Shown: positions 8,139 through 18,560, counted from the first letter of the stretch. The stretch is DNA of 64,000 bases from Paenibacillus dauci (GCF_000971985.1 NZ_LAQQ01000001.1:1240001-1304000), one strand, 5' to 3'. Notes: a model not told the origin generated them from the sequence alone. A program made the numbers and translations.

Positions 8139-10652
8139 ATGATTACATTCAAGAAATTGACTGCACTGACTTTGTCGGCATCATTGTTGATCAGCTTCTT
8201 ACCTGGACAAACCGGAACCACTTATGCAGCGACAGGCCAGACACTGAGCAGCGGCAGTATTCCACAGACGGGTGCTAACATCTATGTAGACACCAAGGGA
8301 GACGACATCACTGGTAAAGGTACCAAAGAAGCTCCATTCAAAACGATCACCAAAGCGAGATCTATTGTACGTGCCTATAAAGGCGCTTTGCCAGCTGGTG
8401 GCGTAACGGTATGGGTCAAAGGCGGAACATACACTCTGCCGGCCACACTGGAGATGTTCCCCCAGGATTCCGGTACAGCTGACAAACCTGTTATTTATCG
8501 CAGTTATCCAGGCGAGACGGTCCATCTGACTACAGGTAAAGGAATCGACCCTACGCTCTGGAAGCCACTGAACGCTGACGCTGCTGCCCGTGTAAATCCA
8601 TCTGTAAGTGCAAGCAAGCTGCGCGAGCTTGACGTTGCCGCTCTCGGTATCAAAAATATTGCCGGATTTGAAGGCGGAACATCCTTTACGGAAAAATGGG
8701 GTATTGCAGATCTGATCGTCGATGGTGTTCGTCAACCGATCTCTCAATGGCCAAACCGAAATGAAGCAACAGGTGCCAATCGTGTTGGCTGGGCAACAGC
8801 CAATGGATCAGCGGATTCCAAATCCTTCTATTACGGTGAAGGCGGCATTCCGGAAGATGGAGAAACCGCTGACGAGCTGGATGCGGATCATACCAATCGT
8901 GCCGAACGCTGGAAAAGATCGATCGAACAAGGACACGATCTTTATCTCAAAGGATTCTGGAGAACAGCCTGGAGCCCGGTAACCAGCAAAGTCGGTGCCA
9001 TCTATCCAGCCGAATCCATTATCTCGCTGCAGGATATTCCAAATGGCGGTATGGGAGACAAATATAGCCGAACGATTGTCCCTTCCAACCCGACTATCCA
9101 GTCAAATAATGTCACTAACAACGTATACTCGACATCTATTAATTTATCCACTTCTACTCCTGCCATTTCATCTCTTCCTACTATTGCCCAATCACCTGTT
9201 ACGGTTTTATCCGATGCTTACAACTTCCCGACCCTGGCTATTCCTTCAATCGGTGCATCAGCAACTGCTACTTCCAATGTATACGCACTGACAGCTCCCA
9301 ACAGTATACCGTTTACTCCAGATACAAGCGTTAGTTATCGTGCCGGCAGTGGACTAGAAGAATGGAAAGCGATCAACTTCCTCGATGAAATTGATCAGCC
9401 GGGCGAATGGGCGCTGGACTTTAAAGATGGCAAAATCTATTACTATCCTACTGGCGATATGACTAATCAGGTCGTAACGATCTCTGATAATAAATCTTCA
9501 ATCGTTAAATTCAACGATGCTGCCTATATCCAGTTCCTTGGTTTTAATGTGGAAGGCGGTATGGGTAATGGATTCGAGTTACAACGTTCCCATCATATTA
9601 CTCTCGCAGGTAATAACGTATCTTATGTTACTGGAAGCGGTATTGTAGATTATTATGGTAATAATAACGTAATTATGAGTAATGATGTATTTGAAGTGGG
9701 TGCAAGCGGGATTACAATCGGTTTTGCCGGCAACCGCGCCAACCTGACAAACTCCAACAGCCGCATTACCAATAACCATATCTATCGTGTAGGTACACTG
9801 TCCAGCCTCGAAGGTATTGTTATTCGCGAATCTGTCGGTGTCACAGTGGATCACAATTTGGTACACGATACGCCAAAAGCAGCTATCAAATATCCTTCCG
9901 ACAATAATCTGTTAATTGAATATAATGAAGTGCATAATACTTCCCTTGTTGAAGGCGACACTGGTGCATTTTATACACCGCAGGATTGGACTTCCTATGG
10001 CAACGTATTACGCTACAACTTTATCCATCATAACCAGCGTTCACATGGTTTCTACTTTGACGATGGCGATAGTGGCGATGTAGTAAGCAAAAACATTATC
10101 CAGCAGTCTCAGATCGGCTTCCTGATGGGTGGCGGACATGATAACCTAGCACGTAATAATCTGTTGATCGATGTTCAAAAAGCTGCACAAATCGATGATC
10201 GTGGTATCCAGCGTGGTTATACTGCTACAGGTGCCTATGCACAAAATCTAATCAGCAAAAATCCAACTTCCGGCGCGTGGTTGCAGTACGGTAAAGATCT
10301 GAAAGCGACCTATGGCTATACCACCAATCTCTGGTCGGATATTCTAAATCCGAACTGGCATCCGGAATTCCCGAACGGCTCCAACGTTTCCAATAATGTA
10401 TTTGTTCAGACTGGCGCTGTAACTACTCCAAAAAATGGTACATTCACCGTTCAAGATAATCTGAATTTGACCAATATCGCAGATGCTCAATTTTACGATG
10501 CTAAAAATTTAGATTTCCGTTCCAATAATCCACAAATTCAAGCTCAATTCAGCGGACTTAATACTATTTTCCCACGAATCGGCCTGATGCAAGATCAATA
10601 CCGTACTAAAGTTGTATCTCGTGCAGAGTCTGGAGGCACAACCAACCGATAA
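8139..10652 (+). CDS. Secreted beta-helix protein, GH141-like, paralogue 2 (subclade b)
   Basis: 837 residues, start set by AGGAGGT eight bases upstream. The signal peptide ends near TTYA. Family motifs run in order: GGTYTL, YRSYPGE, QPISQWPN, SADSKSFYYGEGG, then a Ser/Thr/Pro-rich insert of roughly 90 residues containing the short motifs NNVY and SNVY, then EEWKAINFLDEIDQPGEWAL with IYYYP, and the helix coils. The putative catalytic Asp607 (in GDTGAFYT) and Asp641 (in GFYFDDG) are kept. The tail ends in SRAESGG. Very close in sequence to the gene at 19055, including its leader. Single-gene unit with its own promoter and terminator. Confidence 0.85.
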   Translation: MITFKKLTALTLSASLLISFLPGQTGTTYAATGQTLSSGSIPQTGANIYVDTKGDDITGKGTKEAPFKTITKARSIVRAYKGALPAGGVTVWVKGGTYTLPATLEMFPQDSGTADKPVIYRSYPGETVHLTTGKGIDPTLWKPLNADAAARVNPSVSASKLRELDVAALGIKNIAGFEGGTSFTEKWGIADLIVDGVRQPISQWPNRNEATGANRVGWATANGSADSKSFYYGEGGIPEDGETADELDADHTNRAERWKRSIEQGHDLYLKGFWRTAWSPVTSKVGAIYPAESIISLQDIPNGGMGDKYSRTIVPSNPTIQSNNVTNNVYSTSINLSTSTPAISSLPTIAQSPVTVLSDAYNFPTLAIPSIGASATATSNVYALTAPNSIPFTPDTSVSYRAGSGLEEWKAINFLDEIDQPGEWALDFKDGKIYYYPTGDMTNQVVTISDNKSSIVKFNDAAYIQFLGFNVEGGMGNGFELQRSHHITLAGNNVSYVTGSGIVDYYGNNNVIMSNDVFEVGASGITIGFAGNRANLTNSNSRITNNHIYRVGTLSSLEGIVIRESVGVTVDHNLVHDTPKAAIKYPSDNNLLIEYNEVHNTSLVEGDTGAFYTPQDWTSYGNVLRYNFIHHNQRSHGFYFDDGDSGDVVSKNIIQQSQIGFLMGGGHDNLARNNLLIDVQKAAQIDDRGIQRGYTATGAYAQNLISKNPTSGAWLQYGKDLKATYGYTTNLWSDILNPNWHPEFPNGSNVSNNVFVQTGAVTTPKNGTFTVQDNLNLTNIADAQFYDAKNLDFRSNNPQIQAQFSGLNTIFPRIGLMQDQYRTKVVSRAESGGTTNR

Positions 10653-10742
10653 TTATTTTAATGAATAAATTAATCGTTAAGTCATATATATCTTTGTACT
10701 CATAAATTTGTATCTTACTCTCTCTTTCTCTACTCATAACTG

Positions 10743-10776
10743 AAGGGAATCCCGGATAGTCGGGATTCCCTTTTTT
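10743..10776 (+). terminator. Intrinsic terminator after paralogue 2
   Basis: 12-bp stem AAGGGAATCCCG / CGGGATTCCCTT with a 6-base loop and a T run. Confidence 0.94.
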
Positions 10777-10782
10777 CTTTCA

Positions 10783-10811
10783 TTGACATAAAAAGTCGAT
10801 TTTTGTTATTT
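10783..10811 (+). promoter_or_regulatory. Possible sigma-A promoter of paralogue 3
   Basis: TTGACA (10783-10788), 17-base spacer, TTATTT (10806-10811). The -35 box is perfect and the -10 box weak. It lies directly after the preceding terminator. The ~150 bp between it and the gene is AT-rich with no clear structure. Confidence 0.4.
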
Positions 10812-10965
10812 TTTAACCAATTTTATCTATAAATATTAATAAATAGACTGCTATATCCGACAAAATAACTATTACACATTCCTGCTTATCTTCTACTAAT
10901 CTTATTTTCTAAAAAACATCTCATATAGCCAGTCAGGATATCCAGTTGAGAAAGGGAGTTTTATT

Positions 10966-13269
10966 ATGTTTGGAAAGAAGTCTATTGCAGCTGTTCTTCT
11001 AATGAGTACATTAGTGCTGGGATCTATTGCATCCCCGGCCTCTGTATATGCAGATCGTACATTAAATGGCTATGTAACTACTTTGAGCAGTGGAGCTACT
11101 ACGAATACAGGACTTAATCTCTATGTAGATGGCTCGGTAGCTGTTGGTGGAGATGGCAGCAAAGATACGCCGTTCAAGACACTTCCCCAGGCCCGTGATG
11201 CTATCCGTGCCAAAAAAGGAGTGCTTCCCGCTGGTGGAATCACTGTCTGGGTCAAAGGCGGAACGTACAAAATCACCGGTACTTTTGAATTAACAGCTTC
11301 CGATTCCGGAACCAATGGCAAATCGATTGTATATCGTTCCTATCCTGGAGAAAAAGTAATTATCTCCAACGGCGTATCCGTAGATCCTACACTTTGGAAA
11401 CCGTTAAACAGTGAAGCACAGAAAAGAGTAAATCCCAAAGTCAGTGCTGCCAAGCTGGTAGAGCTGGACGTCCGCTCCCTTGGCCTTACCAATATTAACT
11501 CTTACCCAGGCGGAACTTCCTTTTCCGACAAATGGGGAATTATCGACCTGATCGTTGACAGTGAACTGCAGCCAATCTCACAGTGGCCGAATCCCGAAGA
11601 AGTTGCAGGCGGCAAGCGCGGCGGCTGGACTACAGTCAACGGCTCGGCAGATGCCAAATCTTTTTATTACGGTGAAGATGGCGTTCCTGCAGACGGAGAT
11701 ACAATAGATGCACTGAATGCAGATGGAACCAATCGTGCCGAACGCTGGAAAAACTCCATTGCACAAGGACATGACCTTTATTTGCAAGGCTTCTGGAGAA
11801 CACTCTGGTCTCCACTCATGAGCAAAGTACAAAGCATCAATACTTCCGATGGCAGCATCACTCTGCTGGATATGCCTGCTGGCGGCATGGGTTCCAAATT
11901 CAGCAAAGAAGTAGCCGGCTCGAATCCTGTCTACCGTGTAGGTGAAGGTACCGAAGAATGGCGTGCACTCAATCTGCTGGACGAGATTGATCAACCGGGC
12001 GAATGGGCACTCGATTTTAAAGACGGTAAAATCTACTACTATCCAAATGGCAATATTGCCGATATGGATGTCGAAATCGCAGACAAACCAAACGCCGTTG
12101 TCAAAATGAATGGCGCATCCTATATCTCCTTCCTCGGCTTCCAGATCGAAGATACTCTCGGTAACGGAATTGATCTGCAAAAAAGCCATCACATCACTAT
12201 CGCCGGCAATACAGTAATGAATGTCGGTAATGGCGGTATTATCGATACGTACGGCTATTCCAATATGATTAAAAGCAATGATGTATATGACACTGGCGGT
12301 TTTGGTATCAGTATCGGTAATGCTGGAGACCGTGCTACTCTGACAGGGGCAAGCACCCGTATTACCAACAATCATATTCATCATATCGGACAACACGCTC
12401 ATTTGGCAGGTATCGTAATCCGTGACTCTGTAGGTGTATGGGTCGATCACAACCTGGTACATGATGTGCCAAGAGACGCTATGCGTTATGAGCGGAATAA
12501 CAATCTGACTTTTGAATATAATGAAGTTCATAATACGGCACTCGCGGAAAGCGATACAGGTGCTTTCTATACTGCACAAGACTGGTCTTCCTATGGTAAT
12601 GATCTGCGTTATAACTTTATCCATCACAATCAGCGCGCCAATGGATTTTATGCAGATGGCAGCGATGCCGGCGATAACTACTACAACAATATTATCCAGG
12701 GATCTGATCGTGCACTGCAGCTGAATGGACACCATAATATTGCCAAAAACAATGTAATTGTCGCTTCCAATACAGCACGGATCGAGAATCGCAGCGATAC
12801 CCTGGCAATCAGCGCTACAGTCACCCAAAACTATGGTGTGAGCAGTATCTTCGCTGATACACTGCGCGACAAGAATCCAACATCAGGTGTATGGTTGAAT
12901 TATGCAGCCCAGCTCAAAGCCAAATATGGTTATACCGACAATCTGTGGTCCGATATACTGAATCCTGCATGGCGTCCGGAATACTCCAATGGCTCCAAAA
13001 TTATCGATAACGCTCTTGTTCAGGTAGGCAGTGTAATCAAGCCCAAATATGGCGATTACACTGTAGCCAACAACAGCACCATCGATAGCATAAGCTCTGC
13101 TTCTTTCTACAATTACAACCAGATGGACCTGCGTTCCAAAAATTCCGAAGTTCTGTCCAAGTTCCCTAACCTGAACAGCATCTTCCCGCAAATCGGTCTG
13201 CAGCAGGACGCTTACCGTATCCGCGTGGTGACCCGTGCAGAGACTGGCGGATTAACCAACCGTAACTAA
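10966..13269 (+). CDS. Secreted beta-helix protein, GH141-like, paralogue 3 (subclade c)
   Basis: 767 residues, AAAGGGAG upstream. The signal peptide ends near SVYA. It has the full set of family motifs (GGTYKI, YRSYPGE, QPISQWPNP, EEWRALNLLDEIDQPGEWAL, IYYYP) but essentially no low-complexity insert before NPVYRVG, so this copy shows the minimal architecture. Putative catalytic Asp530 (in SDTGAFYT) and Asp564 (in GFYADG) are present. The C-terminal tail ends in TRAETGG. The minus strand of this gene is open over long stretches; that is a by-product of its Asn/Ile/Gly-rich codons. Confidence 0.85.
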   Translation: MFGKKSIAAVLLMSTLVLGSIASPASVYADRTLNGYVTTLSSGATTNTGLNLYVDGSVAVGGDGSKDTPFKTLPQARDAIRAKKGVLPAGGITVWVKGGTYKITGTFELTASDSGTNGKSIVYRSYPGEKVIISNGVSVDPTLWKPLNSEAQKRVNPKVSAAKLVELDVRSLGLTNINSYPGGTSFSDKWGIIDLIVDSELQPISQWPNPEEVAGGKRGGWTTVNGSADAKSFYYGEDGVPADGDTIDALNADGTNRAERWKNSIAQGHDLYLQGFWRTLWSPLMSKVQSINTSDGSITLLDMPAGGMGSKFSKEVAGSNPVYRVGEGTEEWRALNLLDEIDQPGEWALDFKDGKIYYYPNGNIADMDVEIADKPNAVVKMNGASYISFLGFQIEDTLGNGIDLQKSHHITIAGNTVMNVGNGGIIDTYGYSNMIKSNDVYDTGGFGISIGNAGDRATLTGASTRITNNHIHHIGQHAHLAGIVIRDSVGVWVDHNLVHDVPRDAMRYERNNNLTFEYNEVHNTALAESDTGAFYTAQDWSSYGNDLRYNFIHHNQRANGFYADGSDAGDNYYNNIIQGSDRALQLNGHHNIAKNNVIVASNTARIENRSDTLAISATVTQNYGVSSIFADTLRDKNPTSGVWLNYAAQLKAKYGYTDNLWSDILNPAWRPEYSNGSKIIDNALVQVGSVIKPKYGDYTVANNSTIDSISSASFYNYNQMDLRSKNSEVLSKFPNLNSIFPQIGLQQDAYRIRVVTRAETGGLTNRN

Positions 13270-13304
13270 ACTCCTTTGTCGTTATGCATAAAATGCTTTT
13301 ATAG

Positions 13305-13342
13305 AAGAAACCAGACTGCTACCTGCGGACTGGTTTCTTTTT
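13305..13342 (+). terminator. Intrinsic terminator after paralogue 3
   Basis: 10-bp stem AAGAAACCAG / CTGGTTTCTT followed by T residues. Confidence 0.88.
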
Positions 13343-13403
13343 TGATTCAGTTGGTGAATTAACAAACAGGTACAAAGACTAAGCCGTTTAACCATCCAAA
13401 AAA

Positions 13404-13433
13404 TTGACACTGCTGTTCTTCCCTTCATATACT
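13404..13433 (+). promoter_or_regulatory. Sigma-A promoter of paralogue 4
   Basis: TTGACA (13404-13409), 18-base spacer, TATACT (13428-13433), about 30 bases before the start codon. It is the clearest promoter of the array and leaves only a very short leader. Confidence 0.65.
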
Positions 13434-13465
13434 ACCTTTAATAAGAAAAAAAGGGAGGTTAGGTA

Positions 13466-15736
13466 TTGCAGGTGAAAAACATAAAGTATGTAGTACTGAT
13501 GAGCGGTCTGATCCTGCTCTTATTATTCCCTTTATGGCAGGGTGAGCACGCAGATTCCAGACAGGGTGCGCTTGATAGCGGCGAAAACCCCTCTACTCCA
13601 ATCAATCTGTATGTGGATAGTTCAGCCAATGCGCAGCATCAGGATGGTAGCCAGCAGCATCCTTACGCTACGATTCAAGCAGCTCGCGATGATCTGCGCA
13701 AACGCAGCAAGCCGCTGCCATCCGGTGGAGCTACCGTCTGGGTAAAAGAAGGCAATTATAATGTCACTGCTACACTCGAATGGACAGCTGCCGATTCCGG
13801 AACGGTTCAGGCACCGATCACTTATCGGACCTACGCTGGCAAAGTAGCCACGCTCTCCAACGGAACAGCCGTGAATCCGTCCGATTGGAAACCACTTAGC
13901 GCAGAAGCACGCGAGCGTGTGAATCCAGCGATTCAACCTGGCCAACTTATGGAGCTGGATGTGAAAAAGCTGGGATTCCAGAATATTCAGGGCTTTACCG
14001 GTGGTGATTATTTCACCGAAAAATGGGGCATTCTGCAGCTGATTGCCAGCGATGCGATGCAGCCGGTCTCCCAATGGCCCAACAAAGATGATGCTTCTGC
14101 TGGTAATCGTGCAGGCTGGGCGGTTGCCTCGGGTATCGTAAATGAGAACTCTTTTTACTATGATGATAAACAGAACAAAGATACGAGTAATCTGGGACGA
14201 ATGGCACGCTGGCAAAGAGCGATTCAGACTGGACATGGTGTGTATCTGCAGGGATTCTGGCGTACCGTCTGGAGTCCGGCAACGATACGCCTCAATGAGA
14301 TTCAGCCCTCTTCTCGCTCTATTCATCTGTCTCAGACACCAGCGGGCGGAATCGGCTCCAAATTCAGTGCGGTTGCCAATAAAGCAACTGCCGATAATCA
14401 TTATCGTATAGGTGACGGCAGCGAAGAATGGCGACTGCTCAATCTGCTGGAAGAAATCGATCAACCCGGTGAATGGGCTATGGATTTCAAAGACGGTAAA
14501 ATTTATTATTATCCGCCCAAACCTATTAAGGAAATGAACACGGTAATCGCCGATCGTACAGATCCGATTATTCGTATTAATGGTGCCTCCCATCTCCGAT
14601 TTATTGGATTTGAACTCAAAAATGGGCTGGGCAACGCTATCAATGTACAGAACAGCAATCATATTACACTGGCAGGACTGACCATACACAATATGGGCAA
14701 CGGCGGTATTACCGATTCCGGCGGCAGTCAGAATATGATTCAGAGTAATAATATTTATGATACCGGCAGCTTTGGCATTAGTGTCAACAAGGCAGGCAGC
14801 CGAGCCAAATTAACTGCTGCCAATACAAGAATCACCAATAATCATATCTACAATACAGGAATACTCATCCATCTGGAGCCTCTGATTATACGCGAGTCGG
14901 TTGGACTGCGGATCGATCATAATCTGCTGCACGATGTGCCTAAGGATGCGATTCGTTACACCTTTAGCAACAAACTGTTATTTGAGTACAATGAGGTACA
15001 TAATACAGGGCTCGTTGAAGGTGATACCGGTGCATTCTATACGGCCCAGGATTGGTCTTCCTATGGCAATGTACTTCGTTATAACATGATTCATCATAAT
15101 CAGCGCTCCAATGGATTCTATGCCGATGGAGGTTCCAGCGGTAACACGTATCAGAACAATATTATCCAGAATACCAAGCGTGCCTTTATCGTGGAAAATG
15201 GTCATCATAATGTCGCGATCGGCAATCTGCTGATTGAGACCGAATCGATGGAGATCAATGACCGCTCTGATAGTCTGAATTATGGACTGAACAGCGAATA
15301 TGCCAAGCTTCTCCGCGGCTTCCATCCGATGAGTGGACCGTGGAAAACATATGGTGAGAAACTCGCCAAACAGTATGGCATGAAAGGCAATCTATGGAGC
15401 TCGGTGCTGAGCGCCAGCTGGAATCCACAGTACCCGAATGGTAGCAAACTGAATAATAACGTAATGGTGGGCGGAGCAACAATCAAGATTCCCAAAAAAG
15501 GCGATGTGGCCGCTCAGGGGAATGTCATTTTGAATACGCTGAATGAGGCTGGATTCTATAACTATAACAATCTGGATCTTCGAACCCAGAACAAGGCGAT
15601 TCTTAGCAAATTCCCTTCACTCAACAAAGTAATTACCGAAATCGGGCTCTACAAGGATCAGTACCGTGTTCAGCCGGTTGCACGCAATCAATACAATGGA
15701 TTAAGCAACCACTCCGCACCCGATTCACACTCCTGA
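13466..15736 (+). CDS. Secreted beta-helix protein, GH141-like, paralogue 4 (subclade c)
   Basis: 756 residues with a TTG start at 13466. AAGGGAGG at 13451-13458 gives 7 bases spacing to TTG, but 13 to the next candidate, a GTG at 13472, so the spacing favours TTG. The N-terminus is hydrophobic (a signal peptide or signal anchor ending near GEHA). It lacks the low-complexity insert and is the shortest copy. The middle region is more divergent: SFYYDDKQNKD replaces the usual SFYYGEGG. Putative catalytic Asp520 and Asp554 are kept in GDTGAFYT and GFYADGG. The tail differs from all siblings (ARNQYNGLSNH). The weak start codon may mean lower expression. Confidence 0.82.
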   Translation: MQVKNIKYVVLMSGLILLLLFPLWQGEHADSRQGALDSGENPSTPINLYVDSSANAQHQDGSQQHPYATIQAARDDLRKRSKPLPSGGATVWVKEGNYNVTATLEWTAADSGTVQAPITYRTYAGKVATLSNGTAVNPSDWKPLSAEARERVNPAIQPGQLMELDVKKLGFQNIQGFTGGDYFTEKWGILQLIASDAMQPVSQWPNKDDASAGNRAGWAVASGIVNENSFYYDDKQNKDTSNLGRMARWQRAIQTGHGVYLQGFWRTVWSPATIRLNEIQPSSRSIHLSQTPAGGIGSKFSAVANKATADNHYRIGDGSEEWRLLNLLEEIDQPGEWAMDFKDGKIYYYPPKPIKEMNTVIADRTDPIIRINGASHLRFIGFELKNGLGNAINVQNSNHITLAGLTIHNMGNGGITDSGGSQNMIQSNNIYDTGSFGISVNKAGSRAKLTAANTRITNNHIYNTGILIHLEPLIIRESVGLRIDHNLLHDVPKDAIRYTFSNKLLFEYNEVHNTGLVEGDTGAFYTAQDWSSYGNVLRYNMIHHNQRSNGFYADGGSSGNTYQNNIIQNTKRAFIVENGHHNVAIGNLLIETESMEINDRSDSLNYGLNSEYAKLLRGFHPMSGPWKTYGEKLAKQYGMKGNLWSSVLSASWNPQYPNGSKLNNNVMVGGATIKIPKKGDVAAQGNVILNTLNEAGFYNYNNLDLRTQNKAILSKFPSLNKVITEIGLYKDQYRVQPVARNQYNGLSNHSAPDSHS

Positions 15737-15799
15737 TCGATCCTGAGTCACAAGGCTGCTCCAACTAACAAGTAGAATAGCAGCTTGAGTCTCAAACCA

Positions 15800-15826
15800 A
15801 AGCCCTGGATTAATCCAGGGCTTTTT
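15800..15826 (+). terminator. Intrinsic terminator after paralogue 4
   Basis: Near-perfect palindrome AAGCCCTGGAT-TA-ATCCAGGGCTT followed by T residues. Confidence 0.93.
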
Positions 15827-16148
15827 GGCATGTCTATCATCAAGAAGGTTTATTGATACCCTATAATGTTTTCGCATCCTTGTCGCTTGATACCTATTCG
15901 CAAATGATACATAGCTGACCAATCGATGAGGAAATACGTATAATTATGTGGAATAAATGATATATATGAGGATATTAGTAATATTACCTGTATTTTACAG
16001 TTAAAACCGTATCAAAGACCCAGATTTCAGTATATAATTGCCAAGCAACACTTCATCGTAATTGTAACCGTAATTGCCACTGTCTCTGTCCCTGTTGTCA
16101 GACATCAGTATCGCACATTCAATATCAATTATGAATAGGAGTGAAATT
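15827..16148. other. Upstream region of paralogue 5
   Basis: AT-rich, 322 bp. TATAAT at 16033-16038 is a likely -10 box. The stretch before it shares only scattered similarity with the region before paralogue 1. The ribosome binding site AGGAG at 16137-16141 is shared with paralogue 1 (AGGAGTGAAAT before ATG). Confidence 0.4.
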
Positions 16149-18560
16149 ATGAAACGCAGTCATTATGTACTGCAATCGTTGTGTCTCTTGACCAGCCTGT
16201 TGTTGTCTGGAACGATCCCTGTACATGCTGCTGATGGTGAAGCTGCTTTTTCGACTGAATCCGACTCATCACAATCGCCTATGTCTCCTGTAACAACGGT
16301 TAATATCTACATATCTACAGTTGGAAGTGATACGATCAATAATGGAACCCTCGAACGCCCCTATCGCACACTGTCCAAAGCCCAATCTATTGTCCGAAAT
16401 ACGTACAAGCAGCGTCCCCCCGGTGGGGTAACCGTATGGCTGCGAAAAGGGGAATACACTCTTACCGGTCCATTGGAGCTTCTGGAAAAGGATTCCGGGA
16501 CTCCCGGCAGTCCGGTAATCTACCGCAGTTATCCCGGTGAGCGTGCAACTATTACTACTGCCAAAATTATCCCGGCTGCTGCCTGGAAAACACTCAATCC
16601 CCAAGCTGCTGCACGCGTTCACCCTAGAGTGTCTGCAGGCGAACTGCGAGAACTGGATCTGGAAGCACTTCATATCAAGAACATTGATGGATTTCCCGGA
16701 GGTACGACATTTGTTCAGGAATGGGGGATTCCGGATCTGATCGTAAATGGAACCAGACAACCCATCTCTCAATGGCCGAATCCAGACCAGGGAGTTGGCG
16801 GTGGTCTACCGGGCTGGGCGACCATGAACGGCTCTGCTGATGCCCAGTCTTTTTATTATGGACCTGGAGGTCATCCAACCGATGGTATCACTATCAATGA
16901 TACGGATACAGATGGCAGCATGCGCAGTACCCGCTGGGCAGCTTCCATGCAGCAGGGACATGATCTGTATCTGCGTGGATTCTGGCGGACCGACTTTGAT
17001 CCGGTCATGAGTAAGGTGGAACGGATCGACGTGAAACAAAATACGATACGGCTGCTTGATATACCCGAAGGCGGCATGGGGTCCAAATGGAGTCCGGACG
17101 CTCCCGGAGCGCTCTTTCAGGAGACCCGCTTTCTTTCGGTAACTGGTAGTACCTACCGGGGAGAATCTGACCCTTACGAGAAAGGAATCCATATCGATTA
17201 TGAGTTAGGCACTGTTCATAATAATGTCTATGCTGAGCCGCCTTCTACGGTAACTGCTCAGGTGTATCGGGTAGGTAGCGGCACCGAAGGGTGGCAGGCG
17301 ATCAATCTTCTGGATGAGATTGATACTCCCGGAGAGTGGGCTCTCGACTTCCATGATCGTAAACTGTACTACTATCCCTCTGGCAGAATCGCTGAACAGG
17401 ATATCATTATTGCTGATCATTCCGGTCCCATTATTCGAATGCTCAATAGTTCCCATATCCAGCTGGTTGATCTGACTATTGAAGGCGGAATGGACAACGG
17501 AATTGAGATGGAGCAGACCCATCATATTACACTGGCAGGCAATACAGTGCGTAATGTCGCTGGTGGTGGTATTCTCGATTATCATGGACATGACAATGAT
17601 ATTCGCAGCAATGATATCTATGAAACAGGAAGCTTCGGGATCAGTGTCGGCGAAGCGGGTGATCGAATGAAGCTTATTCCTGCCAATACACAAATTGTAA
17701 ATAATCACATCTATCGTATTGGAAATCTGATTCATCTAGAAGGCATGATTATCAGTGAATCGATTGGTGTCCGCGTTACGCATAATCTGTTGCATGATAT
17801 GCCGAAACATGGTATCCGTTACATTTCTAATAATGATCTGCTGTTCGAGTACAACCGGATTCATCATTTTTCCCAAACTGATGGCGATTCGGGTGCTTTT
17901 TATACAGCAAAGGACTGGTCTTCGTATGGAAATGTGCTACGCTACAATCATATTGATGACAGTCCATTCGCTAACGGATTCTATGTTGATGACGGAGACA
18001 GCGGAGACACCTACTATAATAATGTTGTCAGTGATGTCTACAAGGCTTTTCTTTTTGGCGGTGGTCATTATAATCAGGCTCACAGCAATCTGATTATCAA
18101 TTCCTATTCCATCCAGATCGATGACCGGGGTATTGAACGCAATTATTCACCAAATAGTGAACAGGGGCTTCTACTACAAAAGATGAAATCGATGCAAGAA
18201 CCCTGGAAAAGCTACGGTACACTCCTCGCCAAAACATACGGTTATAATACTCATCACCTGTGGCCGGATGTGCTGGATGTTAAATGGAAGCCCCAGTATC
18301 CGAATGGTACCAGGTTCTTCGATAATATACTTGTGGATACCGGAATGATTGCAGGTCCGAAAAAAGGAGTCGTCATGATTGCGCACAATACCAGAATTCA
18401 GAATATTCGGCTAACTGACCTGGAAGGATTCGCCAACAGTGATTCTTCTGTACATCCACAGACAAAGAATCGTGCAGTCCTCTCCGTGTTCCCCAATATC
18501 AATCAAGTCTATTCACAGATTGGACTTTTCAAGGATTCCTATCGTCCCGTCGTACGCTAA
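16149..18560 (+). CDS. Secreted beta-helix protein, GH141-like, paralogue 5 (subclade a)
   Basis: 803 residues from the ATG at 16149, with AGGAG 7 bases upstream. An in-frame ATG 25 codons earlier is rejected because it lacks a ribosome binding site and pushes the signal peptide inside. Signal peptide MKRSHYVLQSLCLL... ends near VHA and is almost the same as in paralogue 1. Both also share the shorter C-terminus ending soon after IGLFKD. The variable insert here is about 60 residues and differs from that of paralogue 1 except for HNNVY and the AQVYRVG entry. Putative catalytic residues are Asp580 (GDSGAFYT) and Asp614 (GFYVDDG). Confidence 0.85.
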   Translation: MKRSHYVLQSLCLLTSLLLSGTIPVHAADGEAAFSTESDSSQSPMSPVTTVNIYISTVGSDTINNGTLERPYRTLSKAQSIVRNTYKQRPPGGVTVWLRKGEYTLTGPLELLEKDSGTPGSPVIYRSYPGERATITTAKIIPAAAWKTLNPQAAARVHPRVSAGELRELDLEALHIKNIDGFPGGTTFVQEWGIPDLIVNGTRQPISQWPNPDQGVGGGLPGWATMNGSADAQSFYYGPGGHPTDGITINDTDTDGSMRSTRWAASMQQGHDLYLRGFWRTDFDPVMSKVERIDVKQNTIRLLDIPEGGMGSKWSPDAPGALFQETRFLSVTGSTYRGESDPYEKGIHIDYELGTVHNNVYAEPPSTVTAQVYRVGSGTEGWQAINLLDEIDTPGEWALDFHDRKLYYYPSGRIAEQDIIIADHSGPIIRMLNSSHIQLVDLTIEGGMDNGIEMEQTHHITLAGNTVRNVAGGGILDYHGHDNDIRSNDIYETGSFGISVGEAGDRMKLIPANTQIVNNHIYRIGNLIHLEGMIISESIGVRVTHNLLHDMPKHGIRYISNNDLLFEYNRIHHFSQTDGDSGAFYTAKDWSSYGNVLRYNHIDDSPFANGFYVDDGDSGDTYYNNVVSDVYKAFLFGGGHYNQAHSNLIINSYSIQIDDRGIERNYSPNSEQGLLLQKMKSMQEPWKSYGTLLAKTYGYNTHHLWPDVLDVKWKPQYPNGTRFFDNILVDTGMIAGPKKGVVMIAHNTRIQNIRLTDLEGFANSDSSVHPQTKNRAVLSVFPNINQVYSQIGLFKDSYRPVVR

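Noticed and set aside
11578-12828. 416-codon open frame antisense to beta-helix gene 3 (and similar 355-codon one at 13622-14689)
   Set aside because: The frame mirrors Asn/Ile/Gly-rich codons of the sense gene; its translation has low-complexity Ile/Cys-rich composition, no ribosome binding site and no family resemblance.
16001-16015. Possible CcpA cre site before beta-helix gene 5
   Set aside because: TTAAAACCGTATCA has two mismatches to the cre consensus, including one in the central CG step, and the site is not shared with sibling genes.
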